Of a stretch of 64,000 nt of DNA, positions 60,890 to 64,000 are shown piece by piece. Location: positions 124,001 to 188,000 of the forward strand of contig CALKFG010000002.1 in NCBI GenBank assembly GCA_938084575.1. The letters run 5' to 3'. This DNA comes from an uncultured Hyphomonadaceae bacterium. Lineage in GTDB: Bacteria > Pseudomonadota > Alphaproteobacteria > Caulobacterales > Hyphomonadaceae. The notes below the pieces were generated by a model that saw only the letters and a program-made list of their open reading frames with translations, was not told where the DNA came from and ran no database searches. Both the position numbers and the translations under genes were made by a program. Each line of letters starts with the position of its first letter. Positions within the stretch are counted from its first letter, which is position 1.

Positions 60890-61321
60890 ATGGTGTCCCA
60901 TATTTTTGTTCTCAACGGCCCCAATCTAAATCTGCTGGGCACGCGCGAGCCGGAGATATACGGCTCGCAGAAGCTCGCCGATATCGAAGCGGCCCTGCGC
61001 GCGGCGGCCGGCGACTGCACAGTGGACTTCCGCCAGACCAACAGTGAAGGCGAACTGGTCAACTGGGTCCAGGAGGCCAGCCAGACTGCGCAGGCCCTGA
61101 TCCTCAACGCAGCCGCCTACACCCACACATCGATCGCCCTTCACGACGCGTTGAAAGCCTGCAATATACCCATCTACGAGGTTCACCTCTCCAATCCCGC
61201 GGCACGAGAGCCCTTCCGCCAGACTAATTTTGTTGCACCTTGTGCCCGTGCCTCGATTGCAGGTTTGGGCGCGCGGGGGTATCTGGTGGCGCTCGAAGCC
61301 GCATTTGAAACTGTTTCCTGA
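60890..61321 (+). CDS. aroQ: 3-dehydroquinate dehydratase, type II
   Basis: Third step of the shikimate pathway. The 143-residue protein has the type II signatures IFVLNGPNLNLLGTREPEIYG (trimmed: NGPNLNLLGTREPEIYG), FRQTNSEGELVNWVQEA, LNAAAYTHTSIALHDAL with the catalytic-site His, and EVHLSNPAAREPFRQ. Size is standard for the dodecameric enzyme. It precedes accB by 10 bases, the aroQ-accB-accC order common in Proteobacteria, so it is probably in one transcript with them and aat. Confidence 0.95.
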   Translation: MVSHIFVLNGPNLNLLGTREPEIYGSQKLADIEAALRAAAGDCTVDFRQTNSEGELVNWVQEASQTAQALILNAAAYTHTSIALHDALKACNIPIYEVHLSNPAAREPFRQTNFVAPCARASIAGLGARGYLVALEAAFETVS

Positions 61322-61331
61322 GGAGCTTTCC

Positions 61332-61790
61332 ATGTCGACTGCGAAACCCAAGCTCGATGCGAGCTTTGTCCGTGAACTGGCCGATATACTCAATGATGCC
61401 AATCTCAACGAGGTTGAAGTCGAACATGACGGCCTGCGCATCCGGGTCAGCAAAGCGTCATCCGCTGCACCGGCTGTGACCGTCGCTGCCCCTTTGCCGG
61501 CCGCACCGGTTCCGGCCGCGCCGGCGCCCGCAGCGCCGGAGGATACCTCACCGCCGCGCAATGCCGTGACCAGCCCCATGGTGGGCACTGTCTACCACGC
61601 CGCTGAACCGGGCGCGAAGCCGTTCGTCAATGTCGGCGACAAGGTCAAAGCAGGCGACACGCTGATGCTGATTGAAGCGATGAAAACCTTCAATCCGATC
61701 GAGGCCCCACGGGCCGGGACCGTCACGCAATTCCTTGCACAAGATGGCCAGCCGGTCGAATACGGCGAACCCCTGATCGTCATCGAATAG
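61332..61790 (+). CDS. accB: Acetyl-CoA carboxylase biotin carboxyl carrier protein
   Basis: Carries carboxybiotin between AccC and the carboxyltransferase in fatty-acid synthesis. In 152 residues it has the N-terminal helical part (ASFVRELADILNDANLNEVE), an Ala/Pro-rich linker (about 45-75) and the C-terminal biotinyl domain with biotin attached at Lys118 in LIEAMKTFNPIEAP. The start at 61332 follows GAGGAGC. An upstream frame to 61230 overlaps aroQ and is rejected. It is 8 bases from accC. Confidence 0.96.
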   Translation: MSTAKPKLDASFVRELADILNDANLNEVEVEHDGLRIRVSKASSAAPAVTVAAPLPAAPVPAAPAPAAPEDTSPPRNAVTSPMVGTVYHAAEPGAKPFVNVGDKVKAGDTLMLIEAMKTFNPIEAPRAGTVTQFLAQDGQPVEYGEPLIVIE

Positions 61791-61798
61791 GTCAAAGC

Positions 61799-63139
61799 AT
61801 GATCGAAAAAGTCCTCATCGCCAATCGGGGTGAAATTGCCCTCCGGATCCACAGGGCCTGCAAGGAAATGGGCATCGCGACAGTTGCGGTCCATTCCGAA
61901 GCGGACCGGGATGCCATGGCGGTGCGTCTCGCAGATGAAAGCGTCTGTATCGGTCCCGCGTCCAGCCAGGAGAGCTATCTCAAAAAGGCCAGCATACTGG
62001 CGGCGGCAGAGATCACCGGCGCCGATGCGATCCATCCGGGTTACGGATTTCTGTCAGAGAATGCCCAGTTCGCCGAAATGGTGGAGGCACATGACCTGAT
62101 TTTCATCGGCCCGACGGCGGATCATATCCGTACCATGGGCGACAAGATTGCGGCCAAGCAGGCGATGATCGCGACGGGCGTTCCCGTCGTCCCGGGTTCT
62201 GAAGGGGGCGTGTCCTCAATTTCAGAGGCCAAGAAGATCGCAAAGAAGATCGGATACCCTGTTCTGGTCAAGGCGGCCTCGGGCGGCGGCGGCCGCGGTA
62301 TGAAGGTCGCGCAGGATGAAAAGGTGCTGGAGATTGCAATCCAGACCGCGAAAACCGAGGCCAAAGCCGCTTTCGGTGATGATACGGTGTATCTCGAAAA
62401 ATATCTCGGCAAACCGCGCCATATCGAAATCCAGATCATTGCCGATACCCATGGCAATGTCTGTCATTTGTGGGAACGCGACTGCTCACTTCAGCGCCGG
62501 CACCAGAAAGTGTTCGAAGAAGCCCCGTCACCGGCCCTCAATCAGGCCCAGAGGGAGGAAATCGGGACAATTGTCGCCCGGGCCGTCAAGAAGCTGGGAT
62601 ATCGCGGCGCCGGGACAATGGAATTCCTGTACGAAGACGGGAAATTCTATTTCATTGAAATGAATACGCGCCTGCAGGTCGAACACCCCGTGACGGAAAT
62701 GATCACCGGTATCGATCTGGTCCGGGAACAGATCCGCGTGGCCGATGGCAAAAAGCTGTCCTTCAGCCAGGAAGATGTGCTGCTGGTTGGGCATGCCATT
62801 GAATGCCGGATCAATGCCGAACATCCTGAGACCTTTGTCCCGTCGCCCGGAACCATCACGGATTTTCATCCCCCGGGTGGGCCGGACGTCCGCCTCGACA
62901 GTGCCGCCTATGCCGGCTACAGGATCCCGCCCCACTATGACAGCCTGATCGGCAAGCTGATCGTGCATGGTCGCAACCGGAATGAGTGCGTCATGCGTTT
63001 GCGCAGGGCGCTCGATGAAATGGTCATTGGCGGGGTCAACACGACATTGCCGCTGCACCGACGCCTGGTTGAAGCGACCGATGTCATTGATGGCACCTAC
63101 AACATTCATTGGCTGGAAGAGTTCCTCGGCCTGGATTGA
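61799..63139 (+). CDS. accC: Acetyl-CoA carboxylase biotin carboxylase subunit
   Basis: ATP-grasp enzyme that carboxylates the biotin on AccB. The 446-residue protein has KVLIANRGEIALRIHRACKE, IHPGYGFLSENAQFAE, VKAASGGGGRGMKVAQDE (ATP loop), ERDCSLQRRHQKVFEEAPSP, IEMNTRLQVEHPVTEMITG and HAIECRINAEHP, all diagnostic of biotin carboxylase. Length matches E. coli AccC (449). It sits between accB and aat with gaps of 8 and 6 bases. Confidence 0.97.
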   Translation: MIEKVLIANRGEIALRIHRACKEMGIATVAVHSEADRDAMAVRLADESVCIGPASSQESYLKKASILAAAEITGADAIHPGYGFLSENAQFAEMVEAHDLIFIGPTADHIRTMGDKIAAKQAMIATGVPVVPGSEGGVSSISEAKKIAKKIGYPVLVKAASGGGGRGMKVAQDEKVLEIAIQTAKTEAKAAFGDDTVYLEKYLGKPRHIEIQIIADTHGNVCHLWERDCSLQRRHQKVFEEAPSPALNQAQREEIGTIVARAVKKLGYRGAGTMEFLYEDGKFYFIEMNTRLQVEHPVTEMITGIDLVREQIRVADGKKLSFSQEDVLLVGHAIECRINAEHPETFVPSPGTITDFHPPGGPDVRLDSAAYAGYRIPPHYDSLIGKLIVHGRNRNECVMRLRRALDEMVIGGVNTTLPLHRRLVEATDVIDGTYNIHWLEEFLGLD

Positions 63140-63145
63140 CCGTCA

Positions 63146-63805
63146 ATGTCTGATCGCTTTGACACAACAGAGCTTCTGAACTGCTACCGCCGCGGCGTGT
63201 TTCCCATGGCGGATTCCAGGGAAGACATGCGGCTGTTTCTGATGGACCCTGACCAACGCGGCCTCCTGCCGCTTGACGGGTTCCACATCCCCAAGCGCCT
63301 GGCCCGGACGGTGCGCAAGGATCCGTTCCGGGTGACCGTCGACACAGCGTTTAACCGGGTAATCGAGGCCTGCGCCGCGCCGCATCCAACCCGGCCGGCC
63401 ACCTGGATCAACTCTCCGATACTGAATCTGTACAGCGCCCTCCACCGCGAGGGCTATGCCCATTCGGTCGAATGCTGGTCGACCGACGGCGATCTGGTTG
63501 GCGGGCTGTATGGTGTGGCGCTTGGCGGCGCTTTTTTTGGCGAAAGCATGTTTTCGCGCGTTCGTGACGCCTCAAAGATCGCGCTGATCCATCTGGCCGC
63601 CCGCCTCATTCATGGGGGGTTCACGCTTCTGGATGCCCAGTTTCACAACCCGCACCTTGAACAGTTCGGTCTGGTGGAGGTGTCGCGGGGCACATTCCGG
63701 CGAAAACTCTGGCATGCCCTTCGGGACAACGCCGATTTTTATTCCTGGTCGGCAGACGACGCCAGCGGCACGGGTGCGATACAGCTGATTACCCAGACGT
63801 CATAG
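63146..63805 (+). CDS. aat: Leucyl/phenylalanyl-tRNA-protein transferase
   Basis: Adds Leu or Phe from tRNA to proteins with N-terminal Arg or Lys, marking them for ClpAP. The 219-residue protein shows TTELLNCYRRGVFPMADSRE, DPDQRGLLPLDGFHIPKRL, YSALHREGYAHSVECWSTDG, GGLYGVALGGAFFGESMFSR, and TLLDAQFHNPHLEQFGLVEV, all Aat hallmarks, and ends LITQTS as is usual. It follows accC by 6 bases, so it is likely in the same transcript. Its last 67 bases overlap the convergent DUF2155 gene. Confidence 0.95.
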   Translation: MSDRFDTTELLNCYRRGVFPMADSREDMRLFLMDPDQRGLLPLDGFHIPKRLARTVRKDPFRVTVDTAFNRVIEACAAPHPTRPATWINSPILNLYSALHREGYAHSVECWSTDGDLVGGLYGVALGGAFFGESMFSRVRDASKIALIHLAARLIHGGFTLLDAQFHNPHLEQFGLVEVSRGTFRRKLWHALRDNADFYSWSADDASGTGAIQLITQTS

Positions 63806-64000
63806 ACCGGGTGCTCGAGCGCATTCAGTCCCGGGGAAGAGGCAAACATCCAGCCGGAAAAATGAGACTCCGTCTCCGCATCGGCCGGCGCGAGGGTTTC
63901 CTCAAGGGTCAGAGAGCGGGGCGCAGCCATGGTCTGAACCTGTTTTGCATCCGCGGCGGTAATCCGCAGGAAAGCCGCACTCTCCGGCACCTCTTCCGGA
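63739..64000 (-). CDS. DUF2155-family protein, N-terminus cut by window edge
   Basis: The C-terminal 87 or so residues of a protein that runs off the right edge. The segment ESHFSGWMFASSPGLNALEH followed by PVYDVWVISC is the signature of DUF2155, small exported proteins of unknown function found beside aat and acc genes in alphaproteobacteria. Family members usually end at or near the DVW-x2-C position. Here about 13 more residues (IAPVPLASSADQE) follow, making a 67-base overlap with aat. The upstream frame stays open to the window edge, so the start is outside. Confidence 0.8.
   Translation of the reverse strand, partial: PEEVPESAAFLRITAADAKQVQTMAAPRSLTLEETLAPADAETESHFSGWMFASSPGLNALEHPVYDVWVISCIAPVPLASSADQE

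Noticed and set aside
1-64000. CRISPR arrays, insertion sequences, phage genes, tRNA or rRNA genes
   Set aside because: No regularly spaced repeats, transposase or integrase motifs, phage structural proteins, or cloverleaf/rRNA signatures were seen anywhere in the window.

Overview
This is a dense, GC-rich stretch of bacterial chromosome with high third-position GC. It almost certainly comes from an alphaproteobacterium. The evidence is a PopZ-family (DUF2497) protein, a DUF2155 protein next to aat, an NnrU-family protein, the orders radA-cvpA-purF-SDR and rpsF-rpsR-rplI-dnaB-alr, an alphaproteobacterial-type L9 with an acidic tail, and a sufBCDS-sufT-sufA operon near a second NifS-type desulfurase. 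PopZ suggests a polar, asymmetrically organised cell such as Caulobacterales, Maricaulales, Hyphomonadaceae or Parvularculales. That finer placement is inference. I see no rRNA, tRNA, insertion sequence, prophage or CRISPR array.

Layout. 1-3277 (minus): fatty-acid core fabD-fabG-acpP-fabF, with fabF cut by the left edge. 3481-13240 (plus): rpsF-rpsR-rplI, dnaB, alr, an MlaE/MlaF lipid-transport pair, radA, cvpA, purF and an SDR. 13274-24333 (minus): der, bamB, a YfgM-like TPR protein, panB, nnrU, then the SUF iron-sulfur operon (sufB-C-D-S, sufT, A-type carrier). 24575-33209: alternating genes, namely an orphan lipoprotein, a NifS-type desulfurase, an alpha/beta hydrolase, an acyl-CoA synthetase, a secreted M20 peptidase, a nitroreductase and xth. 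33211-42039 (minus): a small periplasmic protein, ilvD, an asparaginase-like lipoprotein, valS, popZ, tolC and a phytoene-synthase-fold protein. 42098-52557: sodB, a DEAD-box helicase, and a set of acyl-CoA and aldehyde genes (coniferyl-aldehyde-type ALDH, PaaG-like isomerase, EstB-like hydrolase, two acyl-CoA dehydrogenases, PaaI thioesterase) with purT among them. 52622-60822: thiO, a ferric-iron ABC operon behind a Fur-box-like site, a BepA-like protease, a DsbA-like oxidoreductase, and thiS-thiG. 60890-64000: aroQ-accB-accC-aat (plus) and a DUF2155 protein (minus, cut by the right edge).

Two themes recur. One is iron and sulfur: SUF assembly, two cysteine desulfurases, ferric uptake, Fe-SOD, Fe-S dehydratase IlvD, and sulfur transfer in thiazole synthesis (ThiO/ThiS/ThiG). 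The other is acyl metabolism: the FAS II core and AccB/AccC on the biosynthetic side, and the 44-53 kb set on the catabolic side.

Nothing here is clearly a new defence or mobile system. The most unusual items are: an orphan lipoprotein with FG-GAP-like acidic repeats lying between the two desulfurase/SUF units; terminator-like hairpins in the leaders of sufB and acpP; an asparaginase-family lipoprotein coupled to valS and ilvD; the iron-uptake operon splitting the thiazole genes; and an unexplained 505-base gap (46740-47245) that holds either a decayed small gene or a structured RNA.
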